NCBI RefSeq assembly: GCF_014635305.1
Contig: NZ_BMCS01000001.1
Coordinates: forward strand, 496,001 to 560,000
Source of the DNA: Williamsia phyllosphaerae
GTDB lineage: Bacteria > Actinomycetota > Actinomycetes > Mycobacteriales > Mycobacteriaceae
Length of the DNA: 64,000 nt
Reading direction: 5' to 3'
The notes beneath the pieces were generated by a model. The model made no database searches and was not told the DNA's origin. It saw nothing but the letters and a program-made list of their open reading frames with translations. Both the position numbers and the translations under genes were made by a program. This document shows positions 43,803-52,821 of this stretch, one piece after another (positions within the stretch are counted from its first letter, which is position 1; every line of letters begins with the position of its first letter).

Positions 43803-45236
43803 ATGACCACTGAAGCGAGCCGGGTCCACGCGTTCACCGACGACGCACTGGGCGATCTCGACGCCACCGGCGTCGCGGCCGCGATCGCGTCGGGCGAGAT
43901 CAGCTCGTCCGAGGCCGTGGACGCGGCCATCGCTCGCGCCGAGGCCGTGAACGGTCGGCTCAACGCGATCCAGACCCCCGACTTCGACCGGGCCCGCGGA
44001 TTCGCCCGGAGCCCCGGAGCCGGGGTGTTCGCCGGCGTTCCCACCTTCGTCAAGGACAACACCGACGTCGCGGGACTGCCGACCGACCAGGGCTCGCTGT
44101 CGATCAACGCCACGCCCGCACCTCGCAACGCGGGCTTCACCGATCAATTCCTGTCCACCGGGATGATCAACCTCGGTAAGTCGACACTGCCGGAGTTCGG
44201 GTTCAACGCCAGCACCGAGTACGAGACGCTGCCCCCGACCCGGAACCCCTGGCACACGGACTATTCCAGCGGCGCATCGTCGGGTGGTTCGGCCGCGTTG
44301 GTGGCCGCGGGCGTGGTGCCGATCGCACACGCCAACGACGGTGGCGGATCGATCCGGATCCCGGCCGCGGCATGCGGATTGGTGGGACTGAAGATGACCC
44401 GCGGCCGCGAGATCATCGACGACCACGCCGCCGACCTGCCGGTCAACATCGTGTCGAACGGAGTGGTGACGCGCTCGGTGCGCGACACCGCCACCTTCGT
44501 GGCCCAGATCGAGCGGTACCGCCCGGTCACCCACCTGCAGCCGGTCGGCCTGATCGAGGGACCGGGCACGCGGCGTCTAAGGATCGGGGTCGTCAACCAG
44601 TCGCTCCCGGACATCCCGGTGGACACCGAGACGCAAGCGGCGGTGTCCGAGACCGCACGAGTGCTCGCCGACCTCGGACATGACGTCACCGAGATCGGAC
44701 TGCCGTTGTCCGAGAAGGACCTCGATGCGTTTCGACGGGACTTCGTGCACCTCTGGGGAATGATGGGCTTCGGGATCCAGAAGTTCGGCAAGCGCGTCAT
44801 GGGTCCCGGGTTCGACCCGACGAAGACCGATGCGCTCACGCAGGGGCTGTCGAGGATGTTCCTCCGTCACTTCTGGCGCACCCCGCAGGCGATCTGGCGG
44901 CTCCGACAGTCCGAGGCCAAACACCACAGGGCCTTTGCCGACTTCGACCTGATGGTCTCACCGGTCGTCGCACACACGACGCCCGAGATCGGACATCTCT
45001 CTCCGGCCAACGGATTCGACGTCCTGTTTCCTCGGTTACTCGCCTACGTCAGCTTCACACCGCTCAACAACGCGACAGGTGGGCCGGCCATCTCTCTGCC
45101 CACCGGACGCACCAGCACGGGCCTGCCGATCGGGGTGCAACTCGCCGCCGACCACGGCGACGAGGCCACGATGCTCGAGGTCGCCTTCGAACTCGAGGCA
45201 GCGAAGCCCTTCCGCCGGATCCAGGACGCCGACTGA
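43803..45236 (+). CDS. Amidase signature family hydrolase
   Basis: A 477-aa Ser-cisSer-Lys amidase. Catalytic Lys is in TFVKDNTDVAG (about 82); the Gly/Ser-rich signature is SSGASSGGSAALVAAGVVPI followed by AHANDGGGSIRIPAAACGLVGLK, with the cis-Ser and nucleophile Ser. TAGAGT ends exactly 7 nt before ATG 43803 and there is no ribosome binding site, so the mRNA is probably leaderless. Substrate could be a fatty-acid amide, an aryl amide or an N-acyl intermediate of the neighbouring pathway. The operator palindrome lies upstream; a GntR-repressed gene is likely. Confidence 0.9.
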   Translation: MTTEASRVHAFTDDALGDLDATGVAAAIASGEISSSEAVDAAIARAEAVNGRLNAIQTPDFDRARGFARSPGAGVFAGVPTFVKDNTDVAGLPTDQGSLSINATPAPRNAGFTDQFLSTGMINLGKSTLPEFGFNASTEYETLPPTRNPWHTDYSSGASSGGSAALVAAGVVPIAHANDGGGSIRIPAAACGLVGLKMTRGREIIDDHAADLPVNIVSNGVVTRSVRDTATFVAQIERYRPVTHLQPVGLIEGPGTRRLRIGVVNQSLPDIPVDTETQAAVSETARVLADLGHDVTEIGLPLSEKDLDAFRRDFVHLWGMMGFGIQKFGKRVMGPGFDPTKTDALTQGLSRMFLRHFWRTPQAIWRLRQSEAKHHRAFADFDLMVSPVVAHTTPEIGHLSPANGFDVLFPRLLAYVSFTPLNNATGGPAISLPTGRTSTGLPIGVQLAADHGDEATMLEVAFELEAAKPFRRIQDAD

Positions 45237-45249
45237 GGCGTTACGCAAA

Positions 45250-46005
45250 TCAGGCGGCTGAACCCCGGGCGAACAACGACTGCTCGGCGAACGTGTAACC
45301 CGTTGCGATGGTGGAGCGTTCCTCGACGCGGACTGCGTCCTGCAGCGTCGCCCACGCCGTGACCTGGTTGGCCGAGAGCACCGGCTTGCCGAGTTCGTGT
45401 TCCAACATCGACAACACATCGTAGGTCGGCAGATTGGTGCACGAGACGAAGACCGCGTCCGCGTCGTCGGAGTCGGCTGCGCGGATCAGATCGCAGGTGA
45501 CCTCGTACGGGATGGTCCAGATGTCGTGGTCGCGACCGAGCCCGGCCTGGTTGACCACCGCGCGTCCCGACTCGGCGAGGTAGTCGCAGAGCAGATCGGT
45601 CAACGCCGTCACATAGGGCGTCGCCACCGCGATGCGGCCGAGATTCATCACATCCAGCGCCCGCAGCAGCGCCTCGGAGGTGGTGACGGCCGCCGGCGCA
45701 CCGGCCATCCGCATGCAGGTCGAGATGGCGCTCGCGCCGGCCATACCCCGGACGAAACTGCCGGACGCACATGCGTATCCGACGGCCGACGGGCGCACCG
45801 CCATCACCGATCGCACGGCCTGGTCGATGGTCGCGAGGTCGGCGAGTTCCGAGCAGAGTTCGACGTCTACCGGATGCGGCAGATACGGGGTCCGGGTGAA
45901 GTGCAAGGAGACGGAGTCGGGCATCCACCGCCAGAGTTCGCGGTCGAGGGCCATGTCGAAGGGACACACCATCCCGATACCGATCTGGCCGACCTCATCC
46001 GTCAT
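45250..46005 (-). CDS. Asp/Glu racemase-superfamily protein, EutA / maleate isomerase-like
   Basis: A 251-aa protein from ATG 46005 (MTDEVGQIGIGMVCPFD). The two catalytic cysteines of the superfamily are in YACASGSF (about 84) and FVSCTNLP (about 194). The arrangement (LDRELWRWMPDSVSLHFTRTP at the start; VTTSEALLRALDVMNLGRIAVATPYV; GKPVLSANQVTAWATL at the end) fits maleate isomerase, arylmalonate decarboxylase and EutA, a protein encoded with ectoine and hydroxyectoine degradation genes. It is convergent with the amidase. A role in the same catabolic scheme is inferred from context. Confidence 0.8.
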   Translation of the reverse strand: MTDEVGQIGIGMVCPFDMALDRELWRWMPDSVSLHFTRTPYLPHPVDVELCSELADLATIDQAVRSVMAVRPSAVGYACASGSFVRGMAGASAISTCMRMAGAPAAVTTSEALLRALDVMNLGRIAVATPYVTALTDLLCDYLAESGRAVVNQAGLGRDHDIWTIPYEVTCDLIRAADSDDADAVFVSCTNLPTYDVLSMLEHELGKPVLSANQVTAWATLQDAVRVEERSTIATGYTFAEQSLFARGSAA

Positions 46006-46043
46006 GTGGCGATGATGACACGCGACAGCGAACGCGACAACCG

Positions 46044-46532
46044 CTACGTCGCCGCAGGTGACAAGCTTTTCACGGCAGCCGCCGAGTCGTTGCGGCCAAC
46101 GCAACAAATCGACTGCGCGCCGGGTTCGCGGGCGACCGTGTCGCTTGACGGGTCGCAGAGATGTCGGTTCCACGAACCCCATTCGAAGTGGAAATCGTCG
46201 CCGATGAACTTGAGCCCCCGCATTCGCCCGCGACCCGACACGCGAACCCTGGAATCGAACACCTGACGGACCTCGGTCGGGTCGCCGACCCCCTCGCGAA
46301 GCGACCGCGGGAGCGCTATGACGGTGTGCCCCTCGGCGGCGAGCACACGGGCGATCAAGGCTTCATCGGAGTTGAACGTGGCCATCGACTCGTCGATGCA
46401 CCCGGTTCGACCGTCGCTCCACGACTGCGCGTCGATCTCGGCCAGGGTGGCGTCCAATCCCTGGTCGAGTCCGTACTCCGCCCACTCGTGAATCCGCCAC
46501 CGCGCGGGATGCTCCCAGGTGTCGAACGACAT
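46044..46532 (-). CDS. Hypothetical protein, not recognised
   Basis: A 162-aa protein (MSFDTWEHPARWRIHEWAEYGLDQGLDATLAEIDAQ). Codon third positions are strongly GC-rich through about residue 125, as in neighbouring real genes, whereas the last 35 residues (SICCVGRNDSAAAVKSLSPAAT) use poorer codons and look like read-through, so the natural C-terminus may have been lost by a frameshift. No signal peptide or known domain. It sits between the EutA-like gene and the SCO6745-family gene, all on the same strand. Confidence 0.6.
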   Translation of the reverse strand: MSFDTWEHPARWRIHEWAEYGLDQGLDATLAEIDAQSWSDGRTGCIDESMATFNSDEALIARVLAAEGHTVIALPRSLREGVGDPTEVRQVFDSRVRVSGRGRMRGLKFIGDDFHFEWGSWNRHLCDPSSDTVAREPGAQSICCVGRNDSAAAVKSLSPAAT

Positions 46533-46583
46533 GGGCGCAGGATGCCACCGGGGTCGGACATCGCAGCCGGCCCAGCGCGCCGC

Positions 46584-47468
46584 TTACTTCTTCTTGGTGC
46601 CCGGCAGCATGCCGGAGTCGATGACGGGTTTGACGTAGGTCTTGGCCGCGGCCATGAGGTCGTCGAAGTCGTCGAGATCCGCCCAGGCGCCCGCGGCGGC
46701 ATCGTCGGTGACGGCCTCGATCGCGGCGTACCGCTCCGCCCCACCCGCGCTGAGGATCTCACCGTCGGCGTCGCGGTCGACGAGCCCGCGGCTCGCGAGC
46801 GCGTCCGCGGCGACCTCCCACTGCTCGTCGGACCACCCGCGGGTGATCTGCGACAGCTTCTTGCCGAGACCGCGTTTGCGCACCGACGGGTCGGGGTGGC
46901 GGGCCTCGTGGAACACCACGGCCTCGAGGCGATCGAATCCGGCGTCGACGAGAGCGGCGATGTGGCCGTCACCGCGCCACTCGCGCAGGATCGCCGTCGC
47001 GTGCCACAGCCGGACATGGGGTTGTTCGGGCGGCGCCGATTCCGCCCACGCCGAGGCGAGTGTGCGACCGGCGTACGGGACCGACGCGGCGATGTCATAG
47101 AAGCGGTCGGCGAGGGTAGCCAGTCCCGGATCGGAGACCCGGTCGCCCAGGGCGATGGTCAGCACCTCGTCGAGCATCCGGAAGCGCCGGTCGGAGACCC
47201 GCTCGAGTCCGTACTCCTTCGACGCGATCCACCCGGGGTGGATGACCGAGGGGCTGAAGTTGAAGAACGCCGCCGAGACCACGGACGGCACGCACTCGCC
47301 CAGCGGGGCGCCACGGGCACCGACGTACCAGGCGTAGGCGTCGAGCCCGGTGTCCTGCTGCGCCTGCTGCAGACCGGAGTTGAAGTACGCCAGGACGTGC
47401 AACGGCTCCAGCGTCTCGTAGGCGGTGCGAGCGCGGGCGCGCGCCTGGTCGTCGAATCGGTACGTCAC
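46584..47468 (-). CDS. SCO6745 family protein
   Basis: A 294-aa soluble protein from GTG 47468 (VTYRFDDQARARARTAYETLEPLHVLAYF). The pattern of N-terminal LEPLHVLAYFNSGLQQA, central AFFNFSPSVIHPGWIA, a winged-helix-like tail (VRLWHATAILREWRGDGHIAALVDAG, KLSQITRGWSDEQWEVAADALASRGLV) and acidic C-terminus is that of the actinobacterial SCO6745 family, which has a MarR-like helix-turn-helix but no assigned function. CACAGT lies 7 nt before the start and GAGG 3 nt before it. It is divergent from the permease gene. Confidence 0.8.
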   Translation of the reverse strand: MTYRFDDQARARARTAYETLEPLHVLAYFNSGLQQAQQDTGLDAYAWYVGARGAPLGECVPSVVSAAFFNFSPSVIHPGWIASKEYGLERVSDRRFRMLDEVLTIALGDRVSDPGLATLADRFYDIAASVPYAGRTLASAWAESAPPEQPHVRLWHATAILREWRGDGHIAALVDAGFDRLEAVVFHEARHPDPSVRKRGLGKKLSQITRGWSDEQWEVAADALASRGLVDRDADGEILSAGGAERYAAIEAVTDDAAAGAWADLDDFDDLMAAAKTYVKPVIDSGMLPGTKKK

Positions 47469-47561
47469 GCGCCTCACTGTGCCAGAGTGATTCCTCGCGG
47501 CACTGTGGAACCACCGCCGACGCGAACCCGAGACGATCACCGACCACGTGATGAGGGGCCC

Positions 47562-48962
47562 ATGACCACCACCAAGAGCGAGCCCGGTTCACTCGGCGCC
47601 AGCCTGAAGCCGCGGCACATCACCATGATCTCCATCGCGGGGGTCATCGGTGCCGGCCTCTTCGTCGGATCGGCCACCGCCATCGAGGCCGCCGGGCCGG
47701 CGGTGATCATCTCCTACGCGCTCGCCGGGACGCTCGTCGTGTTCGTGATGCGGATGCTCGGTGAGATGGCCACCGCCAACCCCGACACCGGGTCGTTCTC
47801 GGTCTACTCCGAACGCGCGATGGGCCGCTGGGCCGGGTTCTCGGTCGGCTGGCTGTACTGGTGGTTCTGGGTGCTCGTCATCCCGGTCGAGGCCACCGCC
47901 GCCGCATCCATCCTCAGCCGGGTGATCGGCAGCGAGCAGTGGGTGTGGGCACTCGCGGTCACGGTGCTGCTGACGGCCACCAACCTCGCCAGCGTCGGCA
48001 ACTACGGCGAGTTCGAGTTCTGGTTCGCGCTGATCAAGGTCGTGGCCATCGTCGCCTTCATCGCGATCGGGGTCCTGGCCATCGTGGGCGTCTTCCCCGG
48101 CTCCGACGTCAGCGGGGTGAGCAAGCTCTGGGAGCCGAACGGATTCCTGCCCAACGGGTTCGGCGCGGTGATCGCCGCGATGCTGACCACCATGTTCTCC
48201 TTCATGGGTTCGGAGATCGTCACCATCGCCGCCGCCGAGTCGCCCGATCCCGCCAAGGGCATCAGCAAAGCCGTCAACTCCGTGATCTGGCGGATCTTCC
48301 TGTTCTACATCGGCTCGATCTTCGTGGTCGTGGCCCTGGTCCCCTACGACCGCCTCGACGACGGCTCGTATCAGACGGTGTTGCAGGCCATCGGCATTCC
48401 CGGATCCGCACGGATCATGGACGTCGTCGTGCTGACCGCGGTCGCCTCCTGCCTGAACTCCGCGCTGTACACCGCATCGCGCATGCTGTACTCGCTCGGT
48501 GCCCGTGGTGACGCGCCCGCGGTGGTCCGCAAGGTGACCGGTAACGGCGTCCCGTGGGTCGCCGTCATCGCGTCGATGGCGCTGGGCTTCCTGGCCGTGA
48601 TCGGCAACTACGTGTTGCCCGACAAGATCTTCGGCTACCTGCTGGCCACCAGCGGTGCGGTCGCACTGTTCATCTACCTCGCCATCGCGGTCAGCCAGCT
48701 GCGCCTGGGACGCACCATGCGCGCCCGCGGCGACGTGCCCCCGGTGCGTATGTGGCTGTTCCCCTACGCGACGTCGGCGGTCATCGTGTTCATCGTCGTC
48801 GTGTTGGCGCTGATGGCGTTCGATGAGAACCAGCAGCAGGCCATCTCGTTCTCCCTCGCGTCGGCGGTGATCATCATCGCTATCGGCATCTACCGACAGC
48901 GCACTTTGGGCAGTTCCACCGCAGCGGGCGACTCGACCACCGAGAAGGATTCGATTGTCTGA
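47562..48962 (+). CDS. APC-superfamily amino acid permease (GabP/AnsP-type)
   Basis: A 466-aa, 12-helix permease. ISIAGVIGAGLFVGSATAIEAAGPAVIISYALAG is the substrate-binding first helix of AAT-type permeases; the conserved GEMATANPDTGSFSVYSERAMG and a full set of helices follow, with a short acidic tail. ATG 47562 has GAGGGG 3 nt upstream. GABA, asparagine or a basic/neutral amino acid are possible substrates. The TTG start of the dihydroxyacetone kinase gene lies inside its last codons, so the two are cotranslated, an uncommon pairing with no evident metabolic link. Confidence 0.9.
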   Translation: MTTTKSEPGSLGASLKPRHITMISIAGVIGAGLFVGSATAIEAAGPAVIISYALAGTLVVFVMRMLGEMATANPDTGSFSVYSERAMGRWAGFSVGWLYWWFWVLVIPVEATAAASILSRVIGSEQWVWALAVTVLLTATNLASVGNYGEFEFWFALIKVVAIVAFIAIGVLAIVGVFPGSDVSGVSKLWEPNGFLPNGFGAVIAAMLTTMFSFMGSEIVTIAAAESPDPAKGISKAVNSVIWRIFLFYIGSIFVVVALVPYDRLDDGSYQTVLQAIGIPGSARIMDVVVLTAVASCLNSALYTASRMLYSLGARGDAPAVVRKVTGNGVPWVAVIASMALGFLAVIGNYVLPDKIFGYLLATSGAVALFIYLAIAVSQLRLGRTMRARGDVPPVRMWLFPYATSAVIVFIVVVLALMAFDENQQQAISFSLASAVIIIAIGIYRQRTLGSSTAAGDSTTEKDSIV

Positions 48963-50616
48963 CAACGACCCCCGCACCGATCGCCCCGCGCACACCTACG
49001 TGGCGGTCGACGCCGATCGGTTCCTCACCGACGCGATCGCCGGCTTCGTCGCCGCGCAGGACCACATCGAGTGGCAGCCCGACCCCGGCTTCCTGCACCG
49101 CACCGACCGCACCGACGACGGGGTCGCCCTGGTCTCCGGCGGCGGGTCCGGCCACGAACCCATGCACGCGGCGATGATCGGGGCGGGCATGCTCGACGCC
49201 GCATGCCCGGGACTGGTCTTCACCTCCCCCAACGCACTGCAGATCGCCGGCGCCACCCGCCACGCCGACCGCGGCGCGGGCGTACTCCACATCGTCAAGA
49301 ACTACACCGGTGACGTGATGAACTTCCGGGTCGCGAGGAACATGGTGCGCGACGAGGTCGACACCGATCACGTTCTCATCGACGACGACGTGGCCACCGA
49401 GTCCGACCACGACGGTCCCGGCCGCCGCGGCACCGGGGCGACGGTGATCGTCGAGAAGATCTGTGGCGCGGCCGCAGCCCGCGGTGACGATCTGAGCTCC
49501 GTCGCCGACCTCGGCCGTCGGGTCGCGGCCGGGTCGCGCAGCTTCTCGGTGGCGTTCGCGCCGTGCACCGTGCCCGGCGCGAGCCGGCCGAGCTTCGACC
49601 TCCCGCCGGGCGACATGGAGTTCGGCGTCGGCATCCACGGCGAGGCCGGGGTCGACCGGCTATCGCAGCAGCCCGCCGACGAACTGGTCGCCGGCATGCT
49701 CGACCGGATCCTCGCGTCCCTGTCGCCCGGCGACGGGGAGTCGCTGATCGCGTTCGTCAACGGCCTCGGCGCCACACATCCACTCGAGCTCAACGTGGTG
49801 TTCGACCAGGTCGTCCGACAGCTCGCCGGTCGCGGGCACGAGGTCCGTCGAAACATCGTCGGGACGCTGGTGACGGCGCTGGACATGGCCGGGTTCTCGA
49901 TCACGCTGGTGCGCTGCGACGAGGAGATCGTCGAGTTGTTCGATGCTTCCACCGGCGCCCCCGGGTGGCCCGCGCGGACGGCCACCGGCGGGTCGCGCCC
50001 GGTCGACGTGGGCTTCGCCGAGCCCGACGACTCCGCCGACACCGGCGACGAGGTGCCGTGGTTGAGCGCGTTCGTCGGCCGCGTCCAGGGGTCGATCGAC
50101 GAGCTGACCGAACTCGACCGTCAGGCGGGCGACGGCGACTTCGGCACGAACATGGCTGCGGCGCTGCGTCATTTCACCGTGCCGCTGCGCGGGACCGACG
50201 CCGAAGTACTGCGCGCCATGAGCACATCGTTCCTGGTGCGTGCCGGCGGCACGTCGGGAGCGCTGTTCGGATTGTTCTTCGCCGAGCTGGCCCGCGCCTT
50301 CGACGAGTCGGACGATCGGAGCGAGGCACTGCGCTCCGGGGTCGGCGAGGCGCTGCGTCAGATACAGGACCTCGGCGGCGCGAGCGTCGGGGACGACACT
50401 CTCGTCGACGCGCTGGCGCCCGCGGCCGATGCCCTCGCCGGGGGCTCGTCGCTCTCCGACGTCGCCGCCGCGTCGGCCGACGGAGCCGAGTCCACCCGCG
50501 AGCTCGTGGCGTCGCGCGGCCGCGCGAGTTACGTCGGCGACCGGGCACGCGGGGTCGTCGACCCGGGTGCACTGGTGGTCTCGTGGTTCTTCGACGCGGC
50601 CGCCGAGCGCGCCTGA
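48955..50616 (+). CDS. ATP-dependent dihydroxyacetone kinase (DhaK-DhaL fusion)
   Basis: A 553-aa single-chain kinase that phosphorylates dihydroxyacetone to DHAP. The DhaK half (to about 325) has GVALVSGGGSGHEPMHAAMIGAGMLDAA and the covalent substrate His in FGVGIHGEAGVDR; the DhaL half (about 360-553) has the Mg-nucleotide motif DRQAGDGDFGTNM and a GGTSGALFG loop. It is like eukaryotic and Citrobacter enzymes that use ATP, not the PTS form. TTG 48955 has AAGGA 5-6 nt upstream and overlaps the permease stop by 8 nt. Confidence 0.92.
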   Translation: MSDNDPRTDRPAHTYVAVDADRFLTDAIAGFVAAQDHIEWQPDPGFLHRTDRTDDGVALVSGGGSGHEPMHAAMIGAGMLDAACPGLVFTSPNALQIAGATRHADRGAGVLHIVKNYTGDVMNFRVARNMVRDEVDTDHVLIDDDVATESDHDGPGRRGTGATVIVEKICGAAAARGDDLSSVADLGRRVAAGSRSFSVAFAPCTVPGASRPSFDLPPGDMEFGVGIHGEAGVDRLSQQPADELVAGMLDRILASLSPGDGESLIAFVNGLGATHPLELNVVFDQVVRQLAGRGHEVRRNIVGTLVTALDMAGFSITLVRCDEEIVELFDASTGAPGWPARTATGGSRPVDVGFAEPDDSADTGDEVPWLSAFVGRVQGSIDELTELDRQAGDGDFGTNMAAALRHFTVPLRGTDAEVLRAMSTSFLVRAGGTSGALFGLFFAELARAFDESDDRSEALRSGVGEALRQIQDLGGASVGDDTLVDALAPAADALAGGSSLSDVAAASADGAESTRELVASRGRASYVGDRARGVVDPGALVVSWFFDAAAERA

Positions 50617-50623
50617 CGTGCCG

Positions 50624-51271
50624 ATGACCCACCGCCCCTCGGGAGTTCGACTCGCGGCGTGGGCGTGGCTGATCGGCGGGCTCGTCTACTTCGTCACCGA
50701 GGCGCTGGCCGCCGTCCGCTATCCGGACTACAGCTACGCCCGGGATTACATCAGCGCCCTCGGTGTCCCGGACGCGTCGCCGTCGGCGGCCCTGATGAAC
50801 CTCGGTGCGTTCATCGTCCACGGCATCCTGTTCGCCGCCGGCGGTCTCCTCCTCGTCCACGCAATCGGTCGGACGAGTCGGGGACGCACCGCGTTCGTCA
50901 TGCTCACCGTCATCAACGGCGTCGGCAACGTGCTCGTCGGGGTGTTCCACGCCGGCGCCAGTCCTCTGCACGGCTTCGGCGCGTTGCTCGCGATCGTGGG
51001 CGGCAACGCGGCGATGATCGTCGCCGGCGGGGTGTTCGCCGACATCGGGGCACCGCGCTGGTACTGCGTGGCGTCCCGTGTCGCGGGAGTGCTGGGCATC
51101 GCGAGTTTCGTCGCGCTGCTCGCCATCGCAGGCGCCGACACCGGCCTCGAGGGCGCCGTCGAACGCGGAGCCGTCTACTCGATCATCGGCTGGGACATCG
51201 TCACCGGTCTGGTGATCCTGCTGCCGACCCTGCCGGGTCGGCGGGCCGCACCGTCCCCACCTCGCGGGTAG
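50624..51271 (+). CDS. DUF998-type membrane protein
   Basis: A 215-aa membrane protein with about six hydrophobic segments (LAAWAWLIGGLVYFVTEALAA, FIVHGILFAAGGLLLVHAIG, MIVAGGVFADIG, GIASFVALLAIAG). The N-terminal PDYSYARDYISALGVPDASPSAALMNLGAF is the DUF998 signature. Function unknown. ATG 50624 lies 7 bp after the kinase stop and is likely read from the same transcript. No ribosome binding site is obvious. Confidence 0.82.
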   Translation: MTHRPSGVRLAAWAWLIGGLVYFVTEALAAVRYPDYSYARDYISALGVPDASPSAALMNLGAFIVHGILFAAGGLLLVHAIGRTSRGRTAFVMLTVINGVGNVLVGVFHAGASPLHGFGALLAIVGGNAAMIVAGGVFADIGAPRWYCVASRVAGVLGIASFVALLAIAGADTGLEGAVERGAVYSIIGWDIVTGLVILLPTLPGRRAAPSPPRG

Positions 51272-51288
51272 ACGTGCACTATGGAGTG

Positions 51289-51969
51289 ATGACTGATCTA
51301 TCCGGCAAGGTGTTCGTCGTCGTCGGTGCCACCGGCGCCCTGGGTTCCCGTATCGCCACGTTGCTCGCCGACGCCGGCGCCACACTGACGATCTCCGGCC
51401 GATCGGCCGACAAACTCGACGCTCTGGGTATCGACGGCGCGCACACCGTCACCGCAGACCTGCGTGAACCGGCCGCGGCGGCGCAGGTCATCGACGCCGC
51501 CAAGGAGAAGCACGGTCGGATCGACGGCGTCGTGAACGCAGCCGGGGTCGCGGCCTTCGGGCCGGTGGCCGAGATCGACGACGACACCGTCGACGACCTG
51601 GTCCTCATCGACTTCCTCGGACCGCTGCGTCTGCTGCGGGCGGCGCTGCCGGTCGTCGAGCAGGGCGGCGTCATCGTCGGGATCAGTGCGGTGCTGGCCG
51701 AACAGCCCGTCGCGGGGATGGCCACCTACTCCGCGGTGAAGGCAGCCGCGTCCGCGCTGTACATCGCGGCGGCGAAAGAGGCACGACGCAGCAAGATCCG
51801 CGTGGTCGACGTCCGACCGCCGCACACCGAGACCGGCCTGGCCGACCGGGCCATCGCCGGCGAGCCGCCGAAGATGCCCGAGGGGATCGCTCCGGACGCG
51901 GTCGCGAAACGGGTCCTGTCGGCCATCACCGGCGGAGAGCGGGAAGTGCCCAGCAGCGACTTCGACTGA
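51289..51969 (+). CDS. Short-chain dehydrogenase/reductase
   Basis: A 226-aa SDR. Cofactor loop VVVGATGALGSRIA, DL at the adenine position, NAAGVAAFGP and the catalytic ATYSAVKAAAS (Tyr and Lys) are present; the active-site Ser is in VGISAVLAEQ. ATG 51289 has GGAG 2 nt upstream or, alternatively, CACTAT 6 nt upstream for a leaderless start. Substrate unknown. The stop lies 3 bp before the point where the opposing dipeptidase gene would end if its frame were not shifted. Confidence 0.88.
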   Translation: MTDLSGKVFVVVGATGALGSRIATLLADAGATLTISGRSADKLDALGIDGAHTVTADLREPAAAAQVIDAAKEKHGRIDGVVNAAGVAAFGPVAEIDDDTVDDLVLIDFLGPLRLLRAALPVVEQGGVIVGISAVLAEQPVAGMATYSAVKAAASALYIAAAKEARRSKIRVVDVRPPHTETGLADRAIAGEPPKMPEGIAPDAVAKRVLSAITGGEREVPSSDFD

Positions 51970-52793
51970 CGGCTACCTCCGCAGCGACGACCGGGCGACC
52001 GGGCGACCGGGAAGTCGAAGTAGGTGTTCGGGAAGCGTTCCGGCTTGTACGTGAAGTGCCACCACTCGTAGGGATACGGGGCGAATCCCTGCTGCACCAG
52101 TCCGTTGAGGAGCCTCACACGGTTGCGTAGCTGTAGGCCCTGGACACGGGAGTCCAGTGGCCACGCGAGGGTGTTGAAGCAGTCGAAGCCGGTCCCCATG
52201 TCGATCGAGTTGTCTGCGAAGCGTTTCGCCTGCGGTGCCGTGCAGTCGACGAGGCGCTGGCCGCGCACGTACGGCCGCGTCGACCGCGCCGGCAACCGGA
52301 CGAGGGTCAGGTCCATCGTGCTGCCGCGACTGTGCCCGGACTGCCCGGCGATGTAGCCGTCGCGGAACAGGTTCGACTTGTCGACGCCGGTGTAGAACTC
52401 GGCCTTCATACGTTGGTCATCGAGTCTCTTCGCCCACGCGACGAAGTCGTTCACCGCGCGCTGCGGGCGGTAGCAGTCGTACACCTTCAGCGAGTACCCC
52501 TGCAGGAGGAACTGCAGTTGTGCCCGGTGCAGCCCCTCGGCCGCCTCGCGGGTGAGGATGCAGATCGGTTCGCGATAACCGTCGACGGGATCGCCGGTGA
52601 AGTTGTGCGGGGTGAAGTACCGGATCTCCTGCAGGATCGTGGGATCGACATCGCGCAGCGCGACGAAGTCACTCGGCGCCCTCGTGGTGGAGGGTGTCGC
52701 AGGCGCTGCCGACGCGGTCGGCGCAGACAGCGAGAGGACAACGAGAACAGCGGCGCAGAGGCCGAACCATCTGGATCCCATACCCGGGATCAT
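51726..52793 (-). CDS. Exported D-alanyl-D-alanine dipeptidase (VanX family), frame-extended at C-terminus
   Basis: Signal peptide (MGSRWFGLCAAVLVVLSLSAPTASA), then an M15D peptidase. Zinc ligands in SGHSRGSTMDLTL (His, Asp) and the EWWHF pair (Glu base, His ligand) are intact, with KVYDCYRPQRAV supplying the Arg. It would cleave D-Ala-D-Ala outside the membrane; housekeeping homologues recycle peptidoglycan peptides. After TYFDFPV the frame crosses three copies of CGACCGGG (51988-52011) and runs 83 codons antisense into the SDR gene. With two copies the protein would end ...FPVARSSLRR at 51973, 3 bp beyond the SDR stop. ATG 52793 or 52781 may start it. Confidence 0.85.
   Translation of the reverse strand: MIPGMGSRWFGLCAAVLVVLSLSAPTASAAPATPSTTRAPSDFVALRDVDPTILQEIRYFTPHNFTGDPVDGYREPICILTREAAEGLHRAQLQFLLQGYSLKVYDCYRPQRAVNDFVAWAKRLDDQRMKAEFYTGVDKSNLFRDGYIAGQSGHSRGSTMDLTLVRLPARSTRPYVRGQRLVDCTAPQAKRFADNSIDMGTGFDCFNTLAWPLDSRVQGLQLRNRVRLLNGLVQQGFAPYPYEWWHFTYKPERFPNTYFDFPVARSPGRRCGGSRQSKSLLGTSRSPPVMADRTRFATASGAIPSGIFGGSPAMARSARPVSVCGGRTSTTRILLRRASFAAAMYSADAAAFTAE
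51988..52011. repeat. Three perfect 8-bp units (CGACCGGG) in the dipeptidase 3' end
   Basis: Unit length is not a multiple of three, so gain or loss of one copy changes the reading frame of the dipeptidase C-terminus. Confidence 0.9.
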
Positions 52794-52821
52794 CGCACCC
52801 CGAGGCGACGGTCGCCCGTCT

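Noticed and set aside
47589..48995. 468-codon minus frame opposite the amino acid permease
   Set aside because: Composition is His/Asp/Arg/Gly low complexity typical of antisense to GC-rich membrane genes; the + frame is a clear permease.
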